A stretch of DNA of 64,000 nucleotides from Phytohabitans sp052068095 (GTDB lineage Bacteria; Actinomycetota; Actinomycetes; Mycobacteriales; Micromonosporaceae): positions 372,001 through 436,000 of the forward strand of contig NZ_JBQHDG010000005.1 in the NCBI RefSeq assembly GCF_052068095.1, read 5' to 3'. The first letter of the stretch is position 1. Each line of letters starts with the position of its first letter. Positions 24,108 through 33,053 of the stretch are shown piece after piece. Below the pieces are notes generated by a model. That model was not told the DNA's origin and made no database searches. It worked only from the letters and a program-made list of their open reading frames with translations. The translations under genes were made by a program, and so were the position numbers.

Positions 24108-24973
24108 CCACAGTCTCCTTTGGCCGCCCCGCGATGGGTGCGGCTCGCGCGGGCCTTACCCGCGGCCGCATCGAGCTGCGGCACACGTTCACCAACGGCC
24201 AAGACGTGTGGAACTATCTTTTTCCCGCCGTCCTCCTGCTGGTGGTCCTGTTCTTCATGCGCGGCGCGACGGTGCCGGGCACGAGCTTCTCGCTCGGCTC
24301 GCGCACGATGCCGAGCGCGCTGGGCATGGGCATTGCGTTCGGCGGCCTCGTCACGATGGCCATGGTGCTGACGATCGACCGCGAAGACGGCACGCTGCTC
24401 CGGGCCAAGGCGATCCCCAACGGGATGGTCGGCTACCTGATCGGAAAGATCACACTCGTGGCCGGCATGGGGCTGATCAGCCTGGCGATGCAGCTCATCC
24501 CTGGACTGATCTTCTTGGACGGCCTGTCCGTGCGCGGCGCGTCGAGCTGGTTCACGCTGATCTGGGTGGTGCTCCTGGGCATGGTCGCCACGATGCCGAT
24601 CGGTGCGATCTTCGGCTCGCTGATCGCCAACCCGCGCAACATGGGCATGATCATGCTGCCGTTGATGGGCCTGATCGCCACCTCGGGCATCTTCTACCCG
24701 ATCACCAACTTCCCCGTCTGGCTACAGTGGATCGCCCAGGTCTTTCCGGTCTACTGGCTGGGGCTTGGCATGCGGTCCGCCCTGCTCCCCGACAGCATGG
24801 CCGCGGTCGAGATCGGCGAGTCGTGGCGCCACCTGGAGATGGTCGGCGTGTTGGGCGCGTGGGCCGTCCTCGGGCTTGTCGTCGCGCCGATAGTGTTGCG
24901 CCGCATGGCCCGCCGCGAATCCGGCTCCCGGGTTGCCGAGCGCCGCGAAAAGGCCATGCAGCGGATCGCGTGA
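24104..24973 (+). CDS. ABC-2 type transporter permease
   Basis: 289-residue membrane subunit paired with the preceding ATPase. Six hydrophobic segments, e.g. VWNYLFPAVLLLVVLFFMRG, ALGMGIAFGGLVTMAMVLTI, WFTLIWVVLLGMVATMPIGA, and NMGMIMLPLMGLIATSGIFY, match the ABC-2 fold. ATG 24104 overlaps the ATPase stop by four bases. The reading frame with a 60-residue N-terminal extension that starts at 23900 is rejected because of this overlap. The substrate is unknown. Confidence 0.88.
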   Translation: MTTVSFGRPAMGAARAGLTRGRIELRHTFTNGQDVWNYLFPAVLLLVVLFFMRGATVPGTSFSLGSRTMPSALGMGIAFGGLVTMAMVLTIDREDGTLLRAKAIPNGMVGYLIGKITLVAGMGLISLAMQLIPGLIFLDGLSVRGASSWFTLIWVVLLGMVATMPIGAIFGSLIANPRNMGMIMLPLMGLIATSGIFYPITNFPVWLQWIAQVFPVYWLGLGMRSALLPDSMAAVEIGESWRHLEMVGVLGAWAVLGLVVAPIVLRRMARRESGSRVAERREKAMQRIA

Positions 24974-24985
24974 GGGGCGACGCGG

Positions 24986-25240
24986 ATGAGTGAGGTCATC
25001 TACAACCGCATCGCCATGCTGCGTGCCGAGCGGGGCATCTCCCGCCGGGAGCTGGCCGAGGCGCTGGGCGTCCACTACCAGACGGTGGGCTATCTCGAGC
25101 GCGGCGAGTTCAGCCCGAGCCTCCATCTGGCGCTGCGGCTGTCCCGCTACTTCGAGGTGCCGGTCGAGGTCATCTTCTCCATCGACCCGTTTCCGCGTAT
25201 CGGCGCAGCCTCCACTTCGGACGTCCAGCGCAGCGCATAG
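24986..25240 (+). CDS. Small XRE-type helix-turn-helix regulator
   Basis: 84-residue DNA-binding protein, nearly all helix-turn-helix: YNRIAMLRAERGISRRELAE, ALGVHYQTVGYLERGEFSPS, ending FEVPVEVIFSIDPFPRI. This is the YozG-like short regulator commonly placed behind ABC-2 exporter genes. It lies 12 bases after the permease, so is probably co-transcribed and may control the operon through the palindrome at 23083-23098. The tail after Pro-Phe is short and unstructured. ATG 24986 fits. Confidence 0.85.
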   Translation: MSEVIYNRIAMLRAERGISRRELAEALGVHYQTVGYLERGEFSPSLHLALRLSRYFEVPVEVIFSIDPFPRIGAASTSDVQRSA

Positions 25241-25442
25241 TCACGCTCTGGTGGCTATCAGCAAGATCCACCCATCGTTCGGCGTGATTGTCGTGGCGCT
25301 GGTCGGCGGCTACGGGCGGGCGAGGCGACAGGCCCTGACCAGGAGCGGGTCGTCGAGGCCGGCGTCGAGGGGGCACAAAAACGCGAAACCGCCGGACACA
25401 GTGTCGGTCGTAGCGCGGGGGCGGAGCACCTAGGATCGCAGC

Positions 25443-27773
25443 GTGACATCGGATCGCATCTCGACGACGCAGCGGATCGCCGACGAGCTCGGCGTGCGGG
25501 AAACACAGGTGACGGCGGCTGTCGACCTGCTGGATGGCGGGGCCACGGTGCCGTTCATCGCCCGCTACCGCAAGGAGGCCACCGGCGCGCTCGACGACGC
25601 ACAGCTGCGCACATTGGAGGAGCGGCTGCGCTACCTGCGCGAGATGGAGGAGCGGCGCACCGCGATCCTGGAGTCGATCCGCAGCCAGGGCAAGCTCGAC
25701 GAGGCGCTCGAGGCGCAGATCATGGCCGCCGACTCGAAGGCGCGCCTCGAAGACATCTACCTGCCCTACAAGCCAAAGCGGCGCACGAAGGCGATGATCG
25801 CGCGCGAGGCCGGGCTGGAGCCGTTGGCCGAGTTGCTGCTCAGCGATCCGACGCAGGAGCCGCTGGTGGCGGCGGAGGCGTTCACAAAGGAAGACCTCGA
25901 CAAGGCCGCCGCTCTCGAAGGGGCGCGGCACATCCTCGTGGAGAAGTTCGCCGAAGACGCCGACCTGATCGGCGCCCTGCGCGAGCAGATGTGGTCGCGC
26001 GGCCAGCTCGTTTCGCGGGTGCGAGACGGAAAGCAGGACGACGGCGCCAAGTTCGCCGACTACTTCGACTTCGCCGAGCCGTTCACCAAGCTGCCGTCGC
26101 ACCGGATCCTGGCGATGTTTCGCGGTGAGAAAGAAGAGGTGCTCGACCTCACGCCGCAGCCGGAGGATCCCGACCTTCCCAACTCGTACGAGCCGCGGAT
26201 CGCGGGCCATTTTGGCATCGCCGACAAGGGACGGCCGGCCGACCGGTGGCTGCTCGACACCGTGCGGTCCGCGTGGCGCACCCGGATCCTGATCCACCTG
26301 GATGCCAATATCCGCAGCCGGCTGTGGCAGGCGGCCGAGGAGGAAGCGGTCCGGGTCTTCGCGGCCAACTTGCGCGACCTGCTGCTCGCCGCGCCCGCCG
26401 GCACGCGCCCGACGATGGGGCTCGACCCCGGCTTCCGCACCGGTGTGAAGGTGGCGGTTGTCGACGCGACCGGCAAGGTCGTCGCCACCGATACCATCCA
26501 CCCGCACGTGCCCGCCCACCGGTGGGACGAGTCGATCGCCACGCTGGCCAGGCTGGCCGCCGCTCACAAGGTGGAGCTGATCGCGATCGGCAACGGCACG
26601 GCCTCGCGAGAGACCGACAAGCTGGCCGGCGATCTGATCGCGCGCCATCCCGAGCTCAAGCTCACCAAGATCGTGGTCTCCGAGGCCGGCGCGTCGGTCT
26701 ACTCGGCGTCCGCGTACGCCTCGTCGGAGCTGCCCGACCTCAACGTCTCGCTGCGCGGCGCGGTCTCCATCGCCCGCCGCCTCCAGGATCCGCTGGCCGA
26801 GCTGGTGAAGATCGATCCCAAGTCGATCGGCGTGGGGCAGTACCAGCACGATCTCTCGGAGGTCAAGCTCTCCCGCTCGCTCGACGCCGTGGTCGAAGAC
26901 TGCGTCAACGCCGTGGGTGTCGACGTCAACACCGCCTCGGCGCCGCTGTTGACCAGGGTTTCCGGCATCGGCGAGGGGCTGGCGGCGAGCATCGTCATGC
27001 ACCGTGACAGCAATGGGCCGTTTCGCAGCCGGCAGGCGCTCAAGGAGGTGCCGCGCCTGGGGCCGAAGGCGTTCGAGCAGTGCGCCGGCTTCCTCCGCAT
27101 CCCGGGCGGCGACGACCCGCTCGACACGTCCAGCGTGCACCCGGAGGCATACCCGGTGGTCCGCCGCATCTTGACCGCCACGAAGAGTGACCTTCGCTCG
27201 CTCATCGGTAACGGGCCGATCCTGAAGGGGCTCAAGCCCACAGACTTCGTCGACGACAAGTTCGGCCTGCCGACCGTCACCGACATCCTCAAGGAGCTGG
27301 AGAAGCCGGGGCGTGACCCGCGGCCGGCGTTCAAGACGGCGACCTTCGCCGAAGGGGTGGAGACGCTCGCCGACCTCCAGCCAGGGATGGTGCTGGAGGG
27401 CGTAGTGACCAACGTCGCAGCGTTCGGCGCTTTCGTAGACGTGGGTGTGCATCAGGACGGGCTTGTCCACGTATCGGCGATGTCGAAGACATTTGTCAAG
27501 GACCCTCGTGACGTAGTGAAACCGGGCGACATCGTTCGGGTGAAGGTGCTCGAGGTCGACGTGCCGCGCAAGCGGATCTCACTGACCCTGCGCCTCGACG
27601 ACGAAGGCCCGCGGGCCGGTGGCAACGGCGCCGCCGGCGGACCGGGGCGCCGCGACCGGCCGGCCAGGCCGAGCGGCAAACGCCCAGCTCAGCCGGCACG
27701 CCAGCCGCAGGGGGCGATGGCCGACGCGCTGCGGCGCGCCGGGCTCGACAAGGGAATCGGCGGCCCCCGCTGA
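25443..27773 (+). CDS. tex: Tex family RNA-binding transcription factor
   Basis: 776-residue cytoplasmic protein of the Tex/Spt6-related family. It starts at GTG 25443 with the Tex_N domain (VPFIARYRKEATGALDDAQL near residue 40, LEERLRYLREMEERRTAILE). A YqgF/RuvX-like domain lies in the centre (TMGLDPGFRTGVKVAVVDAT near 323), followed by helix-hairpin-helix motifs (VSGIGEGLAASIVMHRDS near 505) and a C-terminal S1 domain (LEGVVTNVAAFGAFVDVGVH near 650). The last 55 residues are basic, Pro/Arg/Gly-rich. A 766-codon antisense reading frame is a shadow. Confidence 0.92.
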   Translation: MTSDRISTTQRIADELGVRETQVTAAVDLLDGGATVPFIARYRKEATGALDDAQLRTLEERLRYLREMEERRTAILESIRSQGKLDEALEAQIMAADSKARLEDIYLPYKPKRRTKAMIAREAGLEPLAELLLSDPTQEPLVAAEAFTKEDLDKAAALEGARHILVEKFAEDADLIGALREQMWSRGQLVSRVRDGKQDDGAKFADYFDFAEPFTKLPSHRILAMFRGEKEEVLDLTPQPEDPDLPNSYEPRIAGHFGIADKGRPADRWLLDTVRSAWRTRILIHLDANIRSRLWQAAEEEAVRVFAANLRDLLLAAPAGTRPTMGLDPGFRTGVKVAVVDATGKVVATDTIHPHVPAHRWDESIATLARLAAAHKVELIAIGNGTASRETDKLAGDLIARHPELKLTKIVVSEAGASVYSASAYASSELPDLNVSLRGAVSIARRLQDPLAELVKIDPKSIGVGQYQHDLSEVKLSRSLDAVVEDCVNAVGVDVNTASAPLLTRVSGIGEGLAASIVMHRDSNGPFRSRQALKEVPRLGPKAFEQCAGFLRIPGGDDPLDTSSVHPEAYPVVRRILTATKSDLRSLIGNGPILKGLKPTDFVDDKFGLPTVTDILKELEKPGRDPRPAFKTATFAEGVETLADLQPGMVLEGVVTNVAAFGAFVDVGVHQDGLVHVSAMSKTFVKDPRDVVKPGDIVRVKVLEVDVPRKRISLTLRLDDEGPRAGGNGAAGGPGRRDRPARPSGKRPAQPARQPQGAMADALRRAGLDKGIGGPR

Positions 27774-27920
27774 CTCGTCAGTAGATACGAGATAAATTCT
27801 GTTATCGCGTCGCGCGTGCAGCATCTCCTATACACAGGGGGTCGGGCGCGCCCGGCCCGGTCATGCCGAAGACCGTGAGGTGAGGGTGTCAGTGACCGTG
27901 TTCGCGTCGGGCGGCCGCGC

Positions 27921-28472
27921 ATGACGTCGGGGCTGACCGCGGGACGTCACCACCGGGGCGAGGGCAACGAAGACGCCCTGGTCCGCCAGCTGTACGAGGA
28001 GCACGCGGCGCCGCTGCTGAGGTTCGTCCTCCAGCTCGTCGCGGGTGACCGGCAGCGGGCGGAAGACATCGTGCAGGAGACGCTCCTGCGCGGTTGGCGC
28101 AACGCGCACCGGCTGGGCGCTCAGGGGCAGGTCTCGCTGCGCCCGTGGTTGGTGACCGTGGCCCGCCGCATCGCGATCGACGAGCACCGCAGCCAGAGGG
28201 CGCGGCCAGCCGAGGCCTACGGCGTAGATCTGGAAAACGTCTCCGAGCCGGACGAGAGCGACCATGTGCTGCGCCGGATGACCGTGACCGACGCGCTCAA
28301 GACGCTCAGCCAGCCACACCAGGAGATGCTGCTGGAGACGTACTTCAAGGGGCGCACCGTGGCCGAGGCGGCAGAGGCGCTCGGTCTGCCGCTCGGCACG
28401 GCGAAGTCCCGTGTGTACTACGCCCTCCGAGCCCTGCGCAGTGCCCTGGAGAAGCGCGGCGTCACGGGCTGA
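27921..28472 (+). CDS. ECF-type sigma-70 factor (SigL-like), no anti-sigma partner
   Basis: 183-residue RNA polymerase sigma factor. Region 2 is LYEEHAAPLLRFVLQLVAGD with the following AEDIVQETLLRGWRNAH and LRPWLVTVARRIAIDEHRSQ; region 4 has LSQPHQEMLLETYFKGRTVA and ALGLPLGTAKSRVYYALRAL. Such genes are usually followed by a zinc-finger anti-sigma gene; here only repeat copy C starts three bases after the stop. Upstream, CGAGATAA / TTATCGCG at 27788-27809 is a near-perfect inverted repeat in an A/T-richer stretch that may be regulatory. ATG 27921 lacks a clear Shine-Dalgarno. Confidence 0.85.
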   Translation: MTSGLTAGRHHRGEGNEDALVRQLYEEHAAPLLRFVLQLVAGDRQRAEDIVQETLLRGWRNAHRLGAQGQVSLRPWLVTVARRIAIDEHRSQRARPAEAYGVDLENVSEPDESDHVLRRMTVTDALKTLSQPHQEMLLETYFKGRTVAEAAEALGLPLGTAKSRVYYALRALRSALEKRGVTG

Positions 28473-28474
28473 CC

Positions 28475-28590
28475 GAAGAGGCCAGCCTTCTCGAACCTCA
28501 GATTCCAGATTTGAGCTACCGCGACGTCCGTCGTGGTCCCGACCGTTGCTCCCGCGGCCTCACCCGTCCGCTGTTGGTTGCGGTCACCCC
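28475..28590 (+). repeat. Dispersed repeat family, copy C
   Basis: GAAGAGGCCAGCCTTC (28475-28490, a small hairpin) is followed by the core TTGAGCTACCGCGACGTCC from 28511 and GTTGCTCCCGCGGCCTC. The core starts like copies A, B and D but diverges after about 75 bases. It lies just after the sigma factor stop, at the left end of the gap to the convergent Nramp gene. Confidence 0.8.
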
Positions 28591-28640
28591 CTTGCGCCTC
28601 TGTCGGGTTGGCACAGGCAGGCGGGGCGGTCCGGGCATGC

Positions 28641-28673
28641 TTTGCTCTGCTTCCTCTAGGGAAGCAGAGCAAA
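28641..28673. terminator. Strong bidirectional hairpin
   Basis: Left arm TTTGCTCTGCTTCC (28641-28654) and its exact complement (28660-28673) with a 5-nt loop: 14 perfect pairs with A/T-rich ends that give T residues on both strands. It is between the convergent sigma factor (ends 28472) and Nramp-type gene (ends 28804). Confidence 0.75.
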
Positions 28674-28803
28674 TGTGGTTGGGCCTGAGGGTGACCCAGA
28701 CGCTGCGCGGGCCTGCCAAACCCCGATGCCGGGGGGTGGGTGGTGAACCGCGATGGATCGTCGGGGCCCGCCCGCATTTGCGGGACGGACCCCGGCGATG
28801 GGG

Positions 28804-30303
28804 TCAGAACGTGATCAGCGGATCCCCGACGAAGTCGGCGACGAAGTTGATGAAGAAGAAGCCGAAGAAGAGGACGTTGAGCCCCAGGATCACGTAGTGG
28901 TACGCCCGCGGGCGGGCCGGGCGGGGGAGCTTGCTGTTCAGGTACATCAGCATGAACGGAAAGATCAGCGCGCCAAGGTTGGAGATGTTCGCCGACCACT
29001 GCACCAGGTTGACCGGCAGCGCCAGGTGCAGGATCACCGAGATGACCACCATCAGCAGGAACATGAACGGGTAGTAGAAGCGGCGCGGATCGCCTTCGAT
29101 CAGCCGGCGCAGGGTGGGGCTGGTCGCGTGCGCGGCGTCCGTGGTGACCCGCACCATCGCCTCGAAGATGCCCAGCTGCGTGCTGAAGAGGATCAGCACG
29201 CCGAGGAGGAGCGCGATGTAGAAGAGCGTGGAGCCGTACTCGTCGTCGAGCGCACTGGCCACGAACGTCGGCACGTTCGCCGTCGTGGGCCGCTCGCCGG
29301 TGGACTCGACCGCGTGGGCCATGAGGATCGTGGGCAGCAGCATGCCCAGCATGGCCCCGACGAAGAAGACGCCCCACATGTCGGTGAGCAGCAGCTTGTA
29401 CCACCGCCGCCAGCGCGCCGTGTTGGCCTCGTCCTCGGGGAAGGTCATGCCGACCGGTTCGAGCTTGCGGCCTTCGCCGCGGAGCCCGGCGATGAACCCC
29501 GTGCGGTAGCCCATCCCGTAGCCCTTGTCGCGGTAGTGGCCCATGACGTACCAGTTGAGACCCGACGCGAGCGCGGTGAAGCCGGCGAGTGCGCCGAGCT
29601 GCGTGGCCGTGATGCCCTCCGGCGGCGCCGCGGGTGTGACGAAGCCCTTGAGGCCGTCCCACCACAGCTCCCACGGCACGACGAAGAGGTCGATGAGCAG
29701 CAGTCCCACCAGGATGGACACGACCATCACCCAGTTGGCCAGCTCGAGCGCGCGGCTGATCCGGCGGGCCGAGGCCGTGATCAGGAAGACCAGCACCAGC
29801 AGCGCGATCGCCCAGATCCGTGGCTCCTCCGCGCCGGACGGGGCGATCTCGCCGTGCACCAGCGCGTACAGGCCCTGGCCGGCGCTGGCCGCCCAGCCGC
29901 CGGCGATGAACGCGAAGATGACGACCGCGACCGAGATCGGCACCCACAGGAACCAGCCCGGTGGCACCCGCCCCCAGCCCACGACCGGCACCTCGCCGGT
30001 GGCGAGCACGTAACGCGAGCACTCGACGTTGTAGAAGGTTTGCAGCAGCGCCGACACCAGGATGACCCAGCCGACACCGACGAAGCCGTACTGCCCGACT
30101 GCCTGCGGGCCCAGCAGCCACTCGCCGCTGCCGATGGAGATGCCCAGCGCGATAAGGCTGGGGCCGATGGCGTACTTGATCAGTTCGCGCGGTCCGAGAC
30201 GCCGGACGCCGAAGACCTCCTCGGGCTCCGGCAGGTCGGTCACGGTCAGCGGCGGGCGGCTGACCCCGAGTTGATAGGTGCGAACATCTGTCACCTCAGC
30301 CAT
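28804..30303 (-). CDS. Nramp-superfamily transporter lacking the canonical metal motif
   Basis: 499-residue membrane protein with about 11-12 hydrophobic helices and overall Nramp-like layout. The first helix reads GPSLIALGISIGSGEWLLGP instead of the DPGN motif that binds transition metals in classical Nramp proteins. The region expected to hold the helix-six metal motif reads ASGLNWYVMGHYRDKG. I infer a divergent subgroup whose substrate may not be Mn/Fe. ATG 30303 begins a hydrophilic leader of about 40 residues (VTDLPEPEEVFGVRRLG). No metal regulator is adjacent. Confidence 0.75.
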   Translation of the reverse strand: MAEVTDVRTYQLGVSRPPLTVTDLPEPEEVFGVRRLGPRELIKYAIGPSLIALGISIGSGEWLLGPQAVGQYGFVGVGWVILVSALLQTFYNVECSRYVLATGEVPVVGWGRVPPGWFLWVPISVAVVIFAFIAGGWAASAGQGLYALVHGEIAPSGAEEPRIWAIALLVLVFLITASARRISRALELANWVMVVSILVGLLLIDLFVVPWELWWDGLKGFVTPAAPPEGITATQLGALAGFTALASGLNWYVMGHYRDKGYGMGYRTGFIAGLRGEGRKLEPVGMTFPEDEANTARWRRWYKLLLTDMWGVFFVGAMLGMLLPTILMAHAVESTGERPTTANVPTFVASALDDEYGSTLFYIALLLGVLILFSTQLGIFEAMVRVTTDAAHATSPTLRRLIEGDPRRFYYPFMFLLMVVISVILHLALPVNLVQWSANISNLGALIFPFMLMYLNSKLPRPARPRAYHYVILGLNVLFFGFFFINFVADFVGDPLITF

Positions 30304-30374
30304 GAGGCGCCTCCTTGAGTAGACCCCCCTTGCGTGTAATCAAGGATGATCTATCAAGTGATTTATGTCACGCC

Positions 30375-31370
30375 CTAACAGCCGCCAAGTGGGGCCAAAT
30401 CGATCGATTCCGTCGAGTCGGCGACGTGCAGGCCCGGCTTCGGACCACCGGCGAACGTGAACACGGTCGTGCCCATCGCGATGACGCCCAAGCCGTGGCG
30501 GGGCGTGGGCGTCGGTGGAAGCGAGGCCCACGTACCGGTCTTCACGTCGAAGGCCTCCGCCTCCTCGAACGTGGCCTCCGCCTCCCCGCCGACCGCCACC
30601 ACCTGCCCGGAGCAGGTCGCCGCCGCGGCGAGGCCACCCCGGCGGGTGGGCAGGTCGGGCAGCACCGTCCACTGGTTGGTGGTCGGGTCGAAGGACTCGA
30701 ACGCGGTGAAGTTGCCCTTGCCGCCGGCGCGCCCGCCGACGGTGTAGACCTTGCCGCCGAAGCCGGCGCCGCCCAGGTGCTCGCGGGGCGTGGGCGGGCC
30801 GGGCGCGTTGGTCCAGGTGTCGGCCGCCGGGTCGTAGACGAGCATCTGGCGGGCCAGACCGCCGGCGTTGAGGCCACCCGCCACGTACACCTTGCCGCCC
30901 TGTGCCACCGCCGTGCCGGCGGCCCGCTCCTGCGGCAGCGGCGCGATCGGCCGCCACGTGGCGCCGTCGAGCTTGAACGCGTGCTTGCTCGGGTCGCCGC
31001 TGGCCTCGAAGCCACCGAACACATACACCTGGTTGTCGACCGTCGCCGCCATCGCGTGGTTGACGGCGACCGGCAGCGGTGCGGCGTCCTCCCACTTGCC
31101 GGTCGCCGTGTCGAAGACCTCGACGGTCGGGACCGTCCCGCCGTCCGCCCGGTAACCGCCCACCACGTACACCCGGGTGCCGCTGGTCGCGGCCGCGACC
31201 TCGGTGCGGGCCGAGGGGGCGGCGGCCAGGCGCTGCCAGGTCAGGCCGGTGGTCACGCTCGGCGCCGGGGACGCCGGGGCGGATTCCTGGGTGCGCGGCT
31301 CGTCCGAGCCGGTGCACGCCGCCGTGGCCAAGACGGTGACGAAGAGCAGACTGGGGTGCCGCAGTCGCAT
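30375..31370 (-). CDS. Kelch-repeat lipoprotein
   Basis: 331-residue exported beta-propeller. The N-terminus MRLRHPSLLFVTVLATAACT carries a signal peptide with a near-lipobox (TAAC), implying a lipid-anchored cysteine at about residue 19. Six Kelch-type blades follow, visible as repeated YVVGGYRADGG, YVFGGFEASG, YVAGGLNAGG, YTVGGRAGG, VAVGGEAEA and FTFAGGPKPG with TW-/W-containing turns. Function unknown; a surface or substrate-binding role is plausible. Start ATG 31370 is preferred over the 31502 frame because only it begins a signal peptide. It is divergent from the adenylate-kinase-like gene with only 28 bases between. Confidence 0.82.
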   Translation of the reverse strand: MRLRHPSLLFVTVLATAACTGSDEPRTQESAPASPAPSVTTGLTWQRLAAAPSARTEVAAATSGTRVYVVGGYRADGGTVPTVEVFDTATGKWEDAAPLPVAVNHAMAATVDNQVYVFGGFEASGDPSKHAFKLDGATWRPIAPLPQERAAGTAVAQGGKVYVAGGLNAGGLARQMLVYDPAADTWTNAPGPPTPREHLGGAGFGGKVYTVGGRAGGKGNFTAFESFDPTTNQWTVLPDLPTRRGGLAAAATCSGQVVAVGGEAEATFEEAEAFDVKTGTWASLPPTPTPRHGLGVIAMGTTVFTFAGGPKPGLHVADSTESIDLAPLGGC

Positions 31371-31398
31371 CGACCAAGGGTGTGCGATCGTGCACCTC

Positions 31399-32031
31399 AT
31401 GCGCAAGTACGTGGTGATGGGCGTCCAGGGCAGCGGCAAGGGCACCCAGTGCGCTCTGCTCTCCAAGGAGTACGACCTCGTACATATCAGCGTCGGTGAC
31501 ATCTTCCGGTGGCACGTGCAGCATCACACCAAGCTCGGCGCCCAGGTACGACGCACCATGGCCGCGGGCGAGCTGATCGGCGACGACCAGGTCGAGGCCG
31601 TGGTCCGGGAGCGCCTCCACCAGCACGACTGGAACTATGGCTTCGTCATCGACGGCTTCCCGCGCAACGGGCGGCAGGCGGAGTTCTTCCTGGAGAGCTA
31701 CGACATCGACAGCGTGATCCACCTCGATCTGCCCGACGACGAGGTGCACCGCCGGGTGCTCAACCGGCGGCTCTGCTCGCGCTGCGGCATGGACTACAAC
31801 CTCATCGCCGACCGCCCCGAAGAAGAGGGCAAGTGCGACGTGTGTGGTGGCGAGCTCGTCACCCGCCCCGACGACACCCCCGAGGCGCTGGACGCCCGCC
31901 TCCGGGAGTACCACGACAAGACGAAGCCGGTGCTCGACATCTTCCGCCGCAAGGAGTTCGTGGTGACCGTCGACGCCCGCCCCGACGCGGACACGGTGCA
32001 GCAGGAGATCCGCCGAAAGCTGGGCCTGTGA
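31399..32031 (+). CDS. Adenylate kinase-like nucleoside monophosphate kinase
   Basis: 210-residue P-loop kinase. P-loop GVQGSGKGTQCALL at residues 8-21, the NMP-binding segment VIDGFPRNGRQAEFF near 80, and a zinc-type lid with CSRCGMDYN and CDVCGGEL (four Cys, residues about 130-155). The length is that of a long-lid adenylate kinase. It is not in the ribosomal-protein/secY setting of the housekeeping adk, so it may be a second copy with another substrate. ATG 31399 begins MRKYVVMGVQGSG; a GTG at 31390 is possible. The TGA overlaps the ADH start (TGATG). Confidence 0.82.
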   Translation: MRKYVVMGVQGSGKGTQCALLSKEYDLVHISVGDIFRWHVQHHTKLGAQVRRTMAAGELIGDDQVEAVVRERLHQHDWNYGFVIDGFPRNGRQAEFFLESYDIDSVIHLDLPDDEVHRRVLNRRLCSRCGMDYNLIADRPEEEGKCDVCGGELVTRPDDTPEALDARLREYHDKTKPVLDIFRRKEFVVTVDARPDADTVQQEIRRKLGL

Positions 32032-33053
32032 TGCGGGTCGCGCGGCTGTATGGCGTCGAGGACATCCGGGTCGTCGACGAGCCGGCGCCCGAGCCGACGG
32101 CGGTGGAGAGCCTGGTGCGGGTGACCGCGGTGGGTCTGTGCGGCTCCGACCTGCACTGGTACACCGAGGGCGGCATCGGCGACGCCCGGCTCAAGCAGCC
32201 GCTCGCGGTGGGGCACGAGATGGCCGGCGTGATCGAGGGCGGGCCGCGGCACGGCGAGCGGGTGGCGATCGACCCCGCCATCCCGTGTGAGCACTGCGAG
32301 CTGTGCCGCCGCGGCCACCCCAACCTCTGCCCGGCCATCCGCTTCGCCGGCCACGGCACGCTCGACGGTGGACTGCGGGAGTACCTGGCCTGGCCGACCG
32401 CGCGCCTGCACCCGCTGCCGGACTCGCTCTCCGACGCGGACGGCGCGATGCTCGAGCCGCTCGGTGTCGCGCTGCACGCGCTCGACCTGGGCCACCTGCG
32501 GCTGGGCATGACCGTCGGCGTCTTCGGCTGCGGGCCGATCGGGCTGCTGCTCGTGCAGCTCGTCCAGCTGATGGGCGCGCGGGCCGTCTACGCCGCCGAT
32601 CCGCTGCCGCACCGCCGGCAGTCGGCCGAGGCGTACGGCGCGTCGATTGTGGACGATCCGGCTGGCCTCGACGTCGACGTCGCGTTCGAGGTCGCCGGCA
32701 CCGACCCGGCCGTCGACGCGGCGATGCTGGCCGCCGGACCGGGCGCCCGCGTGGTGCTGGTGGGCATCCCGGACGGCGACACCACGACGTTTCCCGCGTC
32801 GGTGGCCCGCCGCAAGGGCCTGACGATCGCCATGGTGCGTCGGATGAAGGACGTCTACCCGCGCGCCATCGACCTCGTGCGCCGTGGCCTCGTCGACGTC
32901 TCCACTGTGGTCACCGCCCGCTATCCGCTGGACGCGGCGGCCGACGCCTTCGAGGCCGCGGTCGCCCGCCGCGGCCTCAAGGTCGTGGTGGAGCCCACTA
33001 CTCCGGTGGTACCTGGCGCAGATCCGGTTGCGGGCGAGGCGTCCCCAGCGTGA
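32031..33053 (+). CDS. Zinc-dependent medium-chain alcohol dehydrogenase (sorbitol dehydrogenase-like)
   Basis: 340-residue NAD(P)-dependent dehydrogenase. Catalytic zinc ligands: Cys in GLCGSDLHWY near 38 and HE in VGHEMAGVIE near 62; structural zinc: four cysteines in CEHCELCRRGHPNLC near 86-100. Rossmann motif GVFGCGPIGLLLVQLVQL near 165. The product resembles polyol dehydrogenases, but the substrate cannot be read. It is translated from ATG 32031 overlapping the upstream stop. The last 56 bases overlap the convergent patatin gene, so the C-terminal tail (PTTPVVPGADPVAGEASPA) is unusual. Confidence 0.85.
   Translation: MRVARLYGVEDIRVVDEPAPEPTAVESLVRVTAVGLCGSDLHWYTEGGIGDARLKQPLAVGHEMAGVIEGGPRHGERVAIDPAIPCEHCELCRRGHPNLCPAIRFAGHGTLDGGLREYLAWPTARLHPLPDSLSDADGAMLEPLGVALHALDLGHLRLGMTVGVFGCGPIGLLLVQLVQLMGARAVYAADPLPHRRQSAEAYGASIVDDPAGLDVDVAFEVAGTDPAVDAAMLAAGPGARVVLVGIPDGDTTTFPASVARRKGLTIAMVRRMKDVYPRAIDLVRRGLVDVSTVVTARYPLDAAADAFEAAVARRGLKVVVEPTTPVVPGADPVAGEASPA

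Noticed and set aside
25170..27470. 766-codon open frame antisense to tex
   Set aside because: Its product is low-complexity and Arg/His/Gly-rich, typical of the opposite-strand shadow of a high-GC gene; tex itself has clear domains.
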